Shown here piece by piece: positions 1 to 7,470 of a DNA stretch of 11,301 nt. Source of the DNA: Ruminococcus sp. (GTDB lineage: Bacteria > Bacillota > Clostridia > Oscillospirales > Ruminococcaceae); NCBI GenBank assembly GCA_003488415.1, contig DNLQ01000164.1:1-11301 (forward strand), written 5' to 3'. Under the pieces are notes generated by a model that did not search any database, was not told the DNA's origin, and worked only from the letters and a program-made list of their open reading frames with translations. Position 1 is the first letter of the stretch, and the number at the start of each line of letters is the position of its first letter. Both the position numbers and the translations under genes were made by a program.

Positions 1-1001
1 ACGCCCATAGGTCCGTTCCATACAACAGTCTTTGCGCTCTTTGCTGCCTCAGCAAAGATAGCTGCTGTCTTAGGACCAATGTCAAGTCCCATCTTGTCAG
101 CAGGGATCTTATCAGCATCAACGTACTCTACCTCGATCTCAGCGTCGATAGGATCAGGGAAGGATGCTGCGATAGCTGTATCAACAGGGAGAAGGATCTT
201 CTTGCCCAGCTTCTCAGCCTTCTCAAGCATCTCCTTGCAGTAATCGAGCTTCTCATCATCAACAAGTGACTTGCCGATAGAGCCGCCCTGTGCCTTGATG
301 AAAGTATATGCCATACCGCCGCCGATGATGAGTGTATCACACTTCTCAAGGAGATTGGATATAACGTTGAGCTTGTCAGCGACCTTTGCTCCGCCCAGGA
401 TCGCTACGAAAGGTCTCTCGGGTACTTCTACTGCATTTCCGAGATACTGGATCTCCTTCTGCATCAGATAGCCTACTGCTGTCTCCTTAACAAAGTTTGT
501 AACACCGGCTGTTGAAGCGTGAGCTCTGTGTGCAGAACCGAAAGCGTCCATAACGAATACCTGTCCGTCAACCAGCTCAGCCAGCTCCTTTGAGAACTCC
601 TCGCCGTTCTTTGTCTCCTCGTTTCCACGGAATCTTGTGTTCTCAAGTACAACGATCTCGCCGTCATTCATCTCTGCTACAGCCTTCTTTGCGTTCTCGC
701 CGACTACAGTATCGTCAGCTGCAAATGTTACCTTTGCAGTTACCAGCTCTGCCAGTCTTGCAGCAGCAGGTGCAAGTGAGAACTTTGCCTCAGGTCCGTT
801 CTTGGGCTTGCCCAGATGTGAACAGATAACGACCTTTGCGCCGCCCTCTACCAGCTTGTTGATAGTAGGAAGTGCAGCCTGGATACGGTTATCGTTTGTG
901 ATAACTCCATCCTTCATAGGAACGTTGAAATCAACTCTTACGAGTACCTTTTTACCCTTGACATTAATGTCCTCTACAGTTACCTTGTTTAATCCTGCCA
1001 T
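1..1001 (-). CDS. pgk: Phosphoglycerate kinase, N-terminal 333 codons (3' end cut by window edge)
   Basis: Cytoplasmic glycolytic enzyme that transfers phosphate between 1,3-bisphosphoglycerate and ADP, giving 3-phosphoglycerate and ATP. The reverse-strand reading frame starts MAGLNKVTVEDI and carries the family signature KVLVRVDFNVP (R22, D24, N26), the SHLGKPK loop near residue 62, ENTRFRGNEE, DAFGSAHRAHAST, the hinge-region PFVAILGGAKVADKL and, at the cut end, VVWNGPMG. Family members are about 390-400 residues, so roughly 60 C-terminal residues, including the late glycine-rich nucleotide-binding loop, lie outside the window. The ATG at 1001-999 is preceded by an AAAGGA-type ribosome binding site with about 9 bases spacing. 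The gene is transcribed away from the operon and has its own promoter, so it is a housekeeping neighbour and not a pathway member. Its codon use is strongly biased (many AAG, GTA and GCA codons), as expected for a highly expressed gene, and differs from the operon. Confidence 0.98.
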   Translation of the reverse strand, partial: MAGLNKVTVEDINVKGKKVLVRVDFNVPMKDGVITNDNRIQAALPTINKLVEGGAKVVICSHLGKPKNGPEAKFSLAPAAARLAELVTAKVTFAADDTVVGENAKKAVAEMNDGEIVVLENTRFRGNEETKNGEEFSKELAELVDGQVFVMDAFGSAHRAHASTAGVTNFVKETAVGYLMQKEIQYLGNAVEVPERPFVAILGGAKVADKLNVISNLLEKCDTLIIGGGMAYTFIKAQGGSIGKSLVDDEKLDYCKEMLEKAEKLGKKILLPVDTAIAASFPDPIDAEIEVEYVDADKIPADKMGLDIGPKTAAIFAEAAKSAKTVVWNGPMG

Positions 1002-1083
1002 TGTTATGACATCCTTTCGTTTAAAAATCTTTACTTGCTGAGGTCTGAGCCTGATTCAGAGCATCCCACAGCATTCACATTAT

Positions 1084-1112
1084 ATTTTACACTATTCCGA
1101 GCTGTTTTGCAA
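1084..1112 (-). promoter_or_regulatory. Putative sigma-A promoter of pgk
   Basis: Read on the minus strand, a -35 box TTGCAA (1112-1107) is followed after exactly 17 bases by a -10 box TAAAAT (1089-1084). A second TATAAT-like run overlaps the end of the -10. Transcription would start near 1077, giving a leader of about 75 bases before the pgk start. The assignment is by consensus match and position only. Confidence 0.72.
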
Positions 1113-1125
1113 GTGCTTTTCAAAT

Positions 1126-1139
1126 ATTTTTATAAAAAT
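1126..1139. promoter_or_regulatory. A/T-tract palindrome upstream of the pgk -35, possible UP element
   Basis: A perfect 14-base A/T palindrome (five T, AT centre, five A, flanked by A and T) sits about 14 bases upstream of the pgk -35 box. A- and T-tracts in this position commonly act as UP elements contacting the RNA polymerase alpha subunit, which would suit a highly expressed glycolytic gene. It could instead be only an AT-rich intergenic stretch. Confidence 0.4.
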
Positions 1140-1215
1140 TCACAATTTCAATGTCTGCATCATATGCGAAATGAAGGGCGTTATCAATTCGTAAAGTGAC
1201 ATTCGTCATTCTCTT

Positions 1216-1231
1216 TGTGACATTGCTCACC
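1216..1231. promoter_or_regulatory. Crp/Fnr-family-like palindrome upstream of the operon promoter
   Basis: TGTGA-N6-TCACC matches the Crp-type half-site arrangement TGTGA-N6-TCACA at all but the last base. Its centre, about 1223.5, is close to 60 bases upstream of the predicted operon start site (about 1283), which resembles class I activator spacing. The left half-site is also part of a GTGACATT element (1217-1224) that occurs a second time at 1196-1203, 21 bases away, about two helical turns. Whether the host has a matching regulator cannot be seen here. Confidence 0.35.
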
Positions 1232-1247
1232 GATTTACTGAATTATG

Positions 1248-1276
1248 TTGAATTTTACTGATAAATATGCTATAAT
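1248..1276 (+). promoter_or_regulatory. Operon promoter, sigma-A with extended -10
   Basis: The -35 box TTGAAT (1248-1253) and a perfect -10 box TATAAT (1271-1276) are separated by 17 bases, and the TG of an extended -10 precedes the -10 at 1268-1269. The expected start site near 1283 leaves only about 22 bases of leader before the gene 1 start at 1306. That is too short for a riboswitch or attenuator, so any control should act on initiation. This is the only strong promoter seen for the eight genes; the rest follow with almost no space between them. Confidence 0.8.
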
Positions 1277-1292
1277 TATTTAAAAGATCTAT

Positions 1293-1297
1293 GGAGG
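1293..1297 (+). promoter_or_regulatory. Ribosome binding site that fixes the gene 1 start at 1306
   Basis: GGAGG sits 8 bases before the ATG at 1306. An in-frame ATG at 1291 overlaps this site, has no ribosome binding site of its own and would lie only about 8 bases from the predicted transcript start, so 1306 is preferred. Confidence 0.8.
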
Positions 1298-1305
1298 TGT
1301 ATGAT

Positions 1306-2601
1306 ATGGAGCTGCTTCTGATACAGGTATGGGACTCAGAGGAAAAACTGTTCCGCAGCCGCAGTTCAAGCCTTTTCACGTATACTTCCCTTACCCTTGC
1401 CGCTCTTTACGCTGCCGTCCCTGAGGGAATATTCAGCAGGATTGATGTCATTGATGAACACTCTCAGTCTGTCAGCTACGACTCCAGACACTACGATGTT
1501 GTAATGATCTCATTTGAGACGTCCTCCGCCGTAACTGCATACAAGCATTGCCTTGAGTTCAGGAGGAGAGGTTCTTATGTTGTGTGCGGAGGCTATCATG
1601 CTTCCGCTCTGCCGGATGAAGCCGCAAGATACTGCGATACTGTCATATCAGGTCCGGGAGAACTGTCTATACCCGAATTTGTCAGGGATTTCGCTGCCGG
1701 CAGACCTAAACCATTCTATCGCAACACTGACCTGTGTGCAGCTGATTTTCCCGTCCCTGCCCGTGACAAGGTGCATAACAAAAACACCCTGAAGATCCCT
1801 GCCGTGATCGCTGACAGAGGATGCGGCAACTGCTGCCGCTATTGCTCCATGCCGGTCATGTGGCGCAGCGATCCACGACCGGTCAGCGATGTTATCAGTG
1901 AAATAAAATCTCTGCATACTAAAATGCTTATATTCTTTGATCCGAACTTCTTCGGTAAAAGAGATTATGCTCTGAAACTTATGAAGGCTCTGAAACCTCT
2001 GAAGATCCTTTGGGTGGGAAATGCGACCGCCGACTTCGGTTACGATCATGAACTTATGCAAGCCGCCTATGACAGCGGATGCAGAGGCGTGCTCATAGGC
2101 TTTGAATCACTCAATCCGGATTCTCTCCGCAGTGTGAACAAACGCTTTCCACAGGCGGAAAAGTACCGTTTGCTCATACGCAATATCCACAGTCACGGTA
2201 TCGCTGTCAATGGCTGCTTCGTTCTCGGATTCGACAAAGACACAGCAATGCAGCTGAAAGCCCTGCCGGAATACGTGAGCAGGCTCGGTCTGGATCTGTG
2301 CAGATTTTCCATACTTACTCCATATCCAGGTACTGCACTTTACAGACAGATGGAAAAGGACAACAGGCTCCTTACCAAAAACTGGCGGCTATATAACCAG
2401 CATCACACCGTTTTTCGTCCGGTCAACCTCTCTCCGGCAGCACTTGACAGGCTGTACAGGAGAGCGTGGCGTGAGGCGTTTTCATGGAAGAATATCATCA
2501 GAAGAATGAAAAATTCTCCGTGCAGAGGTATAGCATGGATCATACTTCTTGGAGCGAATATCGGATTCAGGGGTATGAAGATCGGAAGAAGCAAAATATG
2601 A
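1306..2601 (+). CDS. B12-binding-type radical SAM protein, subtype A (operon gene 1)
   Basis: Predicted cobalamin-dependent radical SAM enzyme of 431 residues. Residues 1 to about 150 form a Rossmann-like B12-binding domain with the GGYH loop (G95, G96, H98) and LPDEAARYCD. The radical SAM core begins with C173-x3-C177-x2-C180, which ligates the [4Fe-4S] cluster that cleaves SAM. An extra cysteine (C176) lies inside the motif. Downstream are FFDPN (D212, N214), GFES (G265-S268) and PYPGTALY. The C-terminal part carries NWRLYNQHH (Q365, H366, H367) and ends in a hydrophobic stretch, GIAWIILLGANIGF. Relatives catalyse C-methylation or radical carbon-skeleton and ring chemistry; the substrate here is unknown. 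It is most like gene 6: the Cys motif is at the same residue number and both lack the DDN and KWW motifs of genes 2, 3 and 7. Its stop overlaps the next start by 4 bases (ATGA). Confidence 0.93.
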   Translation: MELLLIQVWDSEEKLFRSRSSSLFTYTSLTLAALYAAVPEGIFSRIDVIDEHSQSVSYDSRHYDVVMISFETSSAVTAYKHCLEFRRRGSYVVCGGYHASALPDEAARYCDTVISGPGELSIPEFVRDFAAGRPKPFYRNTDLCAADFPVPARDKVHNKNTLKIPAVIADRGCGNCCRYCSMPVMWRSDPRPVSDVISEIKSLHTKMLIFFDPNFFGKRDYALKLMKALKPLKILWVGNATADFGYDHELMQAAYDSGCRGVLIGFESLNPDSLRSVNKRFPQAEKYRLLIRNIHSHGIAVNGCFVLGFDKDTAMQLKALPEYVSRLGLDLCRFSILTPYPGTALYRQMEKDNRLLTKNWRLYNQHHTVFRPVNLSPAALDRLYRRAWREAFSWKNIIRRMKNSPCRGIAWIILLGANIGFRGMKIGRSKI

Positions 2602-3920
2602 AGATCACTTTTATACGGCTGAATATGTTTGAACATATCAGCTCGGACGCAATGAAGCCCATATTGTTCGGCATTATCAGAGAACTGACTCCGCCTGAGC
2701 ATCAGATAGAATTCTTGGACGAGAGAGTCGAAAAGCTGCCGGAAATGATCGATTCCGATATTATCGCCTTCTCCGTTGAGACCTTTACTGCCAAACGTGC
2801 TTACATACTCTCAAAGAAATACCGCACAGACAGAAACATCATCGTTATGGGCGGTTTCCATGCTGCCGTCATGGCTGACGAAATGCTTGGCTATGCTGAC
2901 TCCGTTATAATCGGCGATGCAGAAGGTGTATGGCAGATGTTTCTCGATGACTGCTCAAAAGGTACTCCCAAAAAGAAATATTCCGCAGCGGAGACTGCAC
3001 CAATCACATATATACCTCCGCATCCCGAAGTATACAGGCACGGCTATTTTCATATCGGTGTGCATCAGATATCCCGAGGATGTAAATTCAACTGTGATTT
3101 CTGCTCCATAAAGACAATGTATAAATGCGTAAGAAAGAAGCCCATAGAAGATACAGTCAGGGAGCTGAAGGATTCCGGCGAGAAAATAGTTTTCTTTGCA
3201 GATGATAACATCTTCTATGACAGAGAAAGTGCCATGGAGCTTTTTAAGGCTATCACACCGCTTAAAAAAATGTGGGCGTGTCAGATAAGCATGGATGCTG
3301 CCCGTGACGATGAGATACTCTGTGCCATGAAAAAGTCAGGCTGCTTCCTTGTTCTTATGGGCTTTGAGAGCCTTAATTCCGAAAGTCTCAGAGAAATGCA
3401 CAAGTCTGCCAATTCTGCCGCAGATTATGAAAAACTGATAAAGCGTATATACAGCCACGGGATAATGATTTACGGTACATTCGTACTCGGTTATGACAGC
3501 GACACTGCCGGTGTATTCCAGAAGACACTTGATTTCGCTGTGCGGAACTCAATTGCCATCACCAACTTCAACCCTCTTATCCCCATGCCCGGTACACCTG
3601 TATACGAACGCATGAAGTCTGAAGGAAGGCTCAGATATGAAAAGTGGTGGTTATCCGATGTGTACCGCTACGGAGAGACTGCCTTCATGCCTGGAAACAT
3701 GACACCGGAGGAACTCAGCGAAGGCTGCCTCAGGATAAGGACTGAGTTCTACTCCCTTAAATGTATCCTAAAACGCCTTTTAAGCTGCAGGAACAATATG
3801 AATCCCCGGAATCTTCTGATTTTCCTGCTCGCAAACCTTATCTCCCGGAAGGAAATACACAAAAAACAAGGACAATTGCTCGGAGGTATCCTCAATGAAG
3901 CTGACTCTGATAAAACCTAA
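2598..3920 (+). CDS. B12-binding-type radical SAM protein, subtype B (operon gene 2)
   Basis: Predicted cobalamin-dependent radical SAM enzyme of 440 residues. The N-terminal B12-type domain shows DER, SVETFTAKRAY, MGGFH (G85, G86, H88) and IIGDAEGVW. The cluster motif is C162-x3-C166-x2-C169 in RGCKFNCDFCS. The core continues with FFADDN (D202, D203, N204), GFES (G255-S258) and PMPGTPVYERM. A subtype B mark is KWW (349-351) followed by a tyrosine-rich segment and MTPEEL. The C-terminus has LLIFLLANLISRKEIHKKQG, a hydrophobic run followed by a basic patch, suggesting contact with the membrane. The start at 2598 is chosen over an in-frame ATG at 2484 because it has a GGAAG site about 9 bases upstream, matches MKITFI of gene 7, and avoids a long overlap with gene 1. 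Substrate unknown. Confidence 0.93.
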   Translation: MKITFIRLNMFEHISSDAMKPILFGIIRELTPPEHQIEFLDERVEKLPEMIDSDIIAFSVETFTAKRAYILSKKYRTDRNIIVMGGFHAAVMADEMLGYADSVIIGDAEGVWQMFLDDCSKGTPKKKYSAAETAPITYIPPHPEVYRHGYFHIGVHQISRGCKFNCDFCSIKTMYKCVRKKPIEDTVRELKDSGEKIVFFADDNIFYDRESAMELFKAITPLKKMWACQISMDAARDDEILCAMKKSGCFLVLMGFESLNSESLREMHKSANSAADYEKLIKRIYSHGIMIYGTFVLGYDSDTAGVFQKTLDFAVRNSIAITNFNPLIPMPGTPVYERMKSEGRLRYEKWWLSDVYRYGETAFMPGNMTPEELSEGCLRIRTEFYSLKCILKRLLSCRNNMNPRNLLIFLLANLISRKEIHKKQGQLLGGILNEADSDKT

Positions 3921-5277
3921 TATCGGGCGCAGAGAACACAGTCTCTACGTGGATGAAGGACGGATGGAACCTCTCCCCCTCGGCATACTTGCTGCACTCA
4001 CACCTCCTGATGTGGAGGTGGTGATGTATGACGACAGAATGGAGACCATACCTTACGATGAACCAACTGACCTCGTGGGGATCACTGTTGAGACCTTTAC
4101 AGCAAGGCGTGCCTATGAGATCAGCAATGAATTCCGCAGCCGAGGCGTAAAAGTTGTCATGGGCGGTATGCACGCTATGCTCATACCTGAGGAGGTCGGT
4201 GAACACTGTGACATTCTGATAGTCGGAGATGCAGAAGGTGTCTGGGAAACTATGATAAATGACTTTCGCTGCGGTAACGGAAAAAAACGCTATGATGCAG
4301 TCCAGCCGCTGTATCCGCAGGGAAACATCATTGCAAGACGTGATATTTTTGAAGGCAAAGGATACCTCCCCATCACCCTTTTGCAGTTCTCCAGAGGCTG
4401 CAGTCACAGATGCAGCTTCTGCGCCTCGTCTGTATACTTCAGGGCTCACCACTATTGCAGACCTGTTGATGATGTTATCCGGGAGATCAGATCCCAGAAA
4501 AGAAAACTGCTTTTCTTCGTTGACGATAATATCGTATGCAACCGCCGGAAGGCAAAGGAGCTTTTCAGAGCCCTTATACCTCTTAAAATACGCTGGGTAA
4601 GTCAGGGAAGCATGGATATGCTCCAGGATACGGAGCTTATGGAGCTTATGGTGAAAAGCGGATGCCTCGGTCTGGTTATCGGCTTTGAGTCCATTTCTCC
4701 GGAGTGTATATCCGATATGAACAAGCTAACTAATACCCGTGCGTCGGGTGAGATGTACCGTTCAGAGATAGAACAGCTCAGAAAATGGGGACTCCAGACC
4801 TGGGCTGCATTCACTGTGGGCCACGATGGAGATACCATAGAGTCCATAAGAGCTACCTGCGATTTTGCCATAAAAAACAAGTTTACCTTCGCTGCCTTCA
4901 ATATCCTCATGCCATATCCGAATACTCCGCTGTACGAAAAGCTCAGAAATGAAAACAGACTTCTGTATGACGGGAAATGGTGGCTGCATGAGGACTATAG
5001 GTTCAATTACGCAAGCATAGTACCTAAGAATATGACTCCGGATGAGCTGACTGAGATAGCATTTGACTGCCGAAGAAGATTCAACAGCATCGGCTCAATT
5101 ATAAAACGTGCCTTGGAGCCAAGAACTAATATGCGGACTCCGTATCGCTTTATGACATACCTGTTATACAATCCTCTGTTCCGCAAAGAGGTATTCAAAA
5201 AGCAGGGACTCCACTTCGGTCTAAATAATCATGACAAGGAGGATCAGAATGAATGGACAGATGATCAGGATAGATGA
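3895..5277 (+). CDS. B12-binding-type radical SAM protein, subtype B (operon gene 3)
   Basis: Predicted cobalamin-dependent radical SAM enzyme of 460 residues, starting MKLTLIKPNIG. The B12-type domain includes MYDDRMETIP, GITVETFTARRAY, MGGMH (G90, G91, H93) and IVGDAEGVW. The Fe-S motif is C169-x3-C173-x2-C176 (RGCSHRCSFCAS), followed by FFVDDN (D210, D211, N212), GFES (G263-S266), PYPNTPLYEKL and the subtype B KWW (361-363). The C-terminal YLLYNPLFRKEVFKKQG parallels gene 2 (LLANLISRKEIHKKQG). It follows gene 2 directly, so genes 2 and 3 look like a tandem duplication, perhaps acting on successive intermediates or different positions. A GGAGG site 8 bases before the ATG supports the start; the gene overlaps the end of gene 2 by 26 bases. 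The tail beyond residue about 445 is acidic and coincides with the start of gene 4. Substrate unknown. Confidence 0.93.
   Translation: MKLTLIKPNIGRREHSLYVDEGRMEPLPLGILAALTPPDVEVVMYDDRMETIPYDEPTDLVGITVETFTARRAYEISNEFRSRGVKVVMGGMHAMLIPEEVGEHCDILIVGDAEGVWETMINDFRCGNGKKRYDAVQPLYPQGNIIARRDIFEGKGYLPITLLQFSRGCSHRCSFCASSVYFRAHHYCRPVDDVIREIRSQKRKLLFFVDDNIVCNRRKAKELFRALIPLKIRWVSQGSMDMLQDTELMELMVKSGCLGLVIGFESISPECISDMNKLTNTRASGEMYRSEIEQLRKWGLQTWAAFTVGHDGDTIESIRATCDFAIKNKFTFAAFNILMPYPNTPLYEKLRNENRLLYDGKWWLHEDYRFNYASIVPKNMTPDELTEIAFDCRRRFNSIGSIIKRALEPRTNMRTPYRFMTYLLYNPLFRKEVFKKQGLHFGLNNHDKEDQNEWTDDQDR
5238..5242 (+). promoter_or_regulatory. Ribosome binding site that fixes the gene 4 start at 5249
   Basis: GGAGG inside the end of gene 3 lies 6 bases before the ATG at 5249. 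The in-frame ATG at 5231 lies before this site and has no ribosome binding site of its own, so the shorter protein (MNGQMIRIDEL) is preferred. Confidence 0.75.
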
Positions 5278-5944
5278 GCTGACGGAACAGGACATTTCTG
5301 CTATGTACACGCTGATGGACGAGTTCTATGAGAATATGGATCCGGATGTTTTCAGGCGTGATCTGTTTGACAAGGAACTCTGTCTCCTCCTTCAAAGCGA
5401 TAACAGAATAGTCGGATTCACAACGCAGAAGCTGATGACGGTAACTGTTGACGGAAGAGACATAAAAGGAGTTTTTTCCGGCGATACCATCATACACCGT
5501 GATTTCTGGGGTGATACCGAGCTGTTTAAGGTATTTGCAAAGCACTGGTTCAAGTACGCTGAGGAAAATGGTGAGCTATGGTGGTTTCTGATCTGCAAAG
5601 GCTATAAGACCTACAGACTGCTTCCGCTTTTCTGGAAGGAGTTCTATCCGTGCCGCAGCTGTGAGACTCCTGACTTTGAGAGAAAGATCATCAACGCTTA
5701 CGCCGGTGCTCTCTACCCGGATGAGTATAACCCGAAAACCGGTGTCGTGGAGTACCGCAATGTAAAAGACAAACTAAGAAAGGGCGTTGCAGATGTTGAT
5801 GACAGAAGACTGAAAAACCGTGATATAGCCTTTTTCTGTCAGGCTAACCCAGGTTGGATAAACGGAAATGACATTGCCTGTCTTGCTAAATTTGACCGGT
5901 CACTCCTCCGCAGCCGTATGCCCGAGCTGCTCTTCAATGAATAG
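5249..5944 (+). CDS. GNAT-like acyltransferase (operon gene 4)
   Basis: A 231-residue protein with the general look of a GCN5-related N-acetyltransferase. The N-terminus, IRIDELTEQDISAMYTLMDEFY, resembles the GNAT first strand and helix. QSDNRIVGFTTQ fits strands 2-3, and GVFSGDTIIHRDFWGDTELFKVF (S77 to about residue 93) sits where the acyl-CoA pyrophosphate-binding strand 4 and helix 3 are found, although the usual Q/RxxGxG/A loop is reduced to RDFWGD. WWFLICKGYKTYRLLPLFW would be strand 5 and its helix. GNAT enzymes move an acyl group from CoA or a carrier protein to an amine or hydroxyl. No membrane segment or signal is seen. It overlaps gene 3 by 29 bases and gene 5 by 8. The donor and acceptor are unknown, and the family call rests on pattern, not alignment. 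In the operon it is the likely counterpart of gene 8. Confidence 0.6.
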   Translation: MNGQMIRIDELTEQDISAMYTLMDEFYENMDPDVFRRDLFDKELCLLLQSDNRIVGFTTQKLMTVTVDGRDIKGVFSGDTIIHRDFWGDTELFKVFAKHWFKYAEENGELWWFLICKGYKTYRLLPLFWKEFYPCRSCETPDFERKIINAYAGALYPDEYNPKTGVVEYRNVKDKLRKGVADVDDRRLKNRDIAFFCQANPGWINGNDIACLAKFDRSLLRSRMPELLFNE

Positions 5945-7469
5945 CCGTATCCTGTGCCGGGGACTAAACGGTCTGTGCAGAACTCTTTACAGCGGAGAAC
6001 TAAAAAGATTTACCTCCCCCTGCGATGTCGGCAGTATACAGAACGATCATCTCATAACTATCCTTGACAGGAACGCATACACGGAATACGGAAGAAAGTA
6101 CGGATTCAGCAGGATACGCTCCTACAGGGAATTTGCGGAGAATGTGCCTCTTACAGCCTATGAGGATTACGAGGAACATATACAGCGGATCGCTGACGGT
6201 GAGAATAATGTCCTTACGGCTGAGGCGGTGAAGCTCCTTGAACCTACAAGCGGATCGTCAGGAGGCAGGAAGCTGATACCGTATACTGCCTCCCTTCAGC
6301 GTGAGTTCCAGCGTGGAATAAGACCGTGGATAGGAGACATTTACTCCCACGTTCCAGGTGTCATGTCAGGCTCAAGCTACTGGTCGGTCACTCCTGTCAC
6401 AAGCGGCAAACAGTTCACCCCCTCCGGCATCCCTATCGGATTTGAGGAGGACTCAGCTTACTTCGGACGCTTAGAAAAACATATCATGGACAGGATATTC
6501 GCTGTTGACAGCAGCGTGAAGTTCTCCGGAAGCATGGAGAGTTTCTGGTACAATACGGCTGTTCAGCTCCTTAACTGCCCGTGTCTTTCACTTGTCTCAG
6601 TGTGGAATCCTACCTATCTGTCCATTCTCTGCCGCTACATCAGCGACAACGCTTTGTCACTTGCAAAAGAGATACCGGCTGGGAAAAGATACACTTTTCT
6701 AAGGTATGCACGCTCCGGGCGATTCAATCTTGTCTTCCCGGAGCTGAGAATAATAAGCTGCTGGGCTGACGGCTGTGCGGCTGACAGCGTGGGAGAGGTA
6801 CAGTCACTTTTTCCGGGAGTATACATACAGCCGAAAGGCATTATCGCAACCGAGTGCTTTACTTCCTTCCCCCTTGTAGGCGAGTCCGGCAGCAGACTGA
6901 GTATTTTCTCTCACTTCTTTGAGTTCAGGAGCATCAAAGACGGTTCTGTCGTTACTGCCTGCGGACTTGTCCCGGGTGAGTATGAGATCATCGTGACTAC
7001 CGGCGGAGGACTCTACAGGTACTGTATTGGCGATATTATCCAGGTCATTGAGGTCTTCCCGGATGCTCCCCCGCTTGTGCGCTTTCTTCGCAGAGCCGGT
7101 GCTGCCTGTGATCTTTTCGGCGAAAAGCTGACTGAAGATTTCGTAAGAAACGTTCTTTCAAAGCTCTGTATTGTGGATAAATTCTGCCTACTCGCTCCTG
7201 AAGGTAACCGCTACTGCCTATACACCGAAGACGTGAACATCTCCGGTGAACAGCTTGATGCGGCTCTCTGTGAGAGCTTTCATTACAGCTACTGCCGTCA
7301 GCTCGGTCAGCTCGGCTGTGCTGTAGTTGTCCATGCTTCTCCCGATGCTAAGATACAGTATCTGAAACGACTTACAGATGACGGGATGCGGCTTGGCGAT
7401 ATAAAACCGTCATGTCTGAGCAGAAAGTCAGGCTGGGGAAAATACCTTACGTTGGAAAGGAATACATGA
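5937..7469 (+). CDS. GH3-family acyl-acid amido synthetase (operon gene 5)
   Basis: A 510-residue member of the GH3 family, adenylating enzymes that activate a carboxylic acid with ATP and join it to an amine, usually an amino acid; plant members conjugate auxin and jasmonate. Visible family marks, in order, are: ILDRNAYTEYGRKYGF and YREFAENVPLTAYEDYEEHI; the ATP-binding loop EPTSGSSGG (E102-G110); YWSVTPV; the strand ELRIISCWADG; IIATECFTSFPL; FFEF; PGEYEIIVTTGGGLYRYCIGD (T354 to D366); and GEKLTED with K397, where the family places a conserved lysine. The length matches bacterial GH3 proteins, so it appears intact. The ATG at 5937 overlaps the gene 4 stop and has no obvious ribosome binding site, which suggests translation coupled to gene 4. 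An open frame extends upstream to 5868 but carries no conserved sequence. It is the only ligase in the operon and probably makes the amide bond in the product. The acid and amine substrates are unknown. Confidence 0.9.
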   Translation: MNSRILCRGLNGLCRTLYSGELKRFTSPCDVGSIQNDHLITILDRNAYTEYGRKYGFSRIRSYREFAENVPLTAYEDYEEHIQRIADGENNVLTAEAVKLLEPTSGSSGGRKLIPYTASLQREFQRGIRPWIGDIYSHVPGVMSGSSYWSVTPVTSGKQFTPSGIPIGFEEDSAYFGRLEKHIMDRIFAVDSSVKFSGSMESFWYNTAVQLLNCPCLSLVSVWNPTYLSILCRYISDNALSLAKEIPAGKRYTFLRYARSGRFNLVFPELRIISCWADGCAADSVGEVQSLFPGVYIQPKGIIATECFTSFPLVGESGSRLSIFSHFFEFRSIKDGSVVTACGLVPGEYEIIVTTGGGLYRYCIGDIIQVIEVFPDAPPLVRFLRRAGAACDLFGEKLTEDFVRNVLSKLCIVDKFCLLAPEGNRYCLYTEDVNISGEQLDAALCESFHYSYCRQLGQLGCAVVVHASPDAKIQYLKRLTDDGMRLGDIKPSCLSRKSGWGKYLTLERNT

Positions 7470-7470
7470 T

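Noticed and set aside
1040..1066. Regulatory hairpin in the pgk leader (TCTGA/TCAGA arms)
   Set aside because: The stem is only about five base pairs with a seven-base loop and no T-run, so it could easily occur by chance.
1291..1305. In-frame ATG at 1291 as the start of gene 1
   Set aside because: It overlaps the GGAGG that serves the ATG at 1306 and would sit about 8 bases from the predicted transcript start with no ribosome binding site.
1002..1305. Small RiPP precursor peptide gene near the radical SAM genes
   Set aside because: No short open frame with a ribosome binding site and a leader/core-like sequence was seen between pgk and gene 1, and the other junctions have no room for one.
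1277..1305. Cobalamin riboswitch in the operon leader
   Set aside because: The predicted leader is only about 22 bases, far too short, and no B12-box-like sequence was seen.
1450..1480. D-E-H in gene 1 as a canonical DxHxxG cobalamin-binding motif
   Set aside because: It follows the second strand and not the first, lacks the glycine, and the paralogs have R or T in place of the histidine, so it is probably not the lower-ligand motif.
2484..2597. N-terminal extension of gene 2 from an ATG at 2484
   Set aside because: The extra 38 residues lie fully within gene 1, show no family sequence, and the homologous genes 3 and 7 begin at the equivalent of 2598.
3892..4452. Minus-strand open frame of 186 codons opposite gene 3
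   Set aside because: It is opposite the well-conserved B12-binding and Fe-S motif region of gene 3, with no independent support.
5868..5936. N-terminal extension of the GH3 gene
   Set aside because: These residues overlap gene 4 in another frame and are cysteine/serine-rich with no resemblance to GH3; the ATG at 5937 gives the usual family length.
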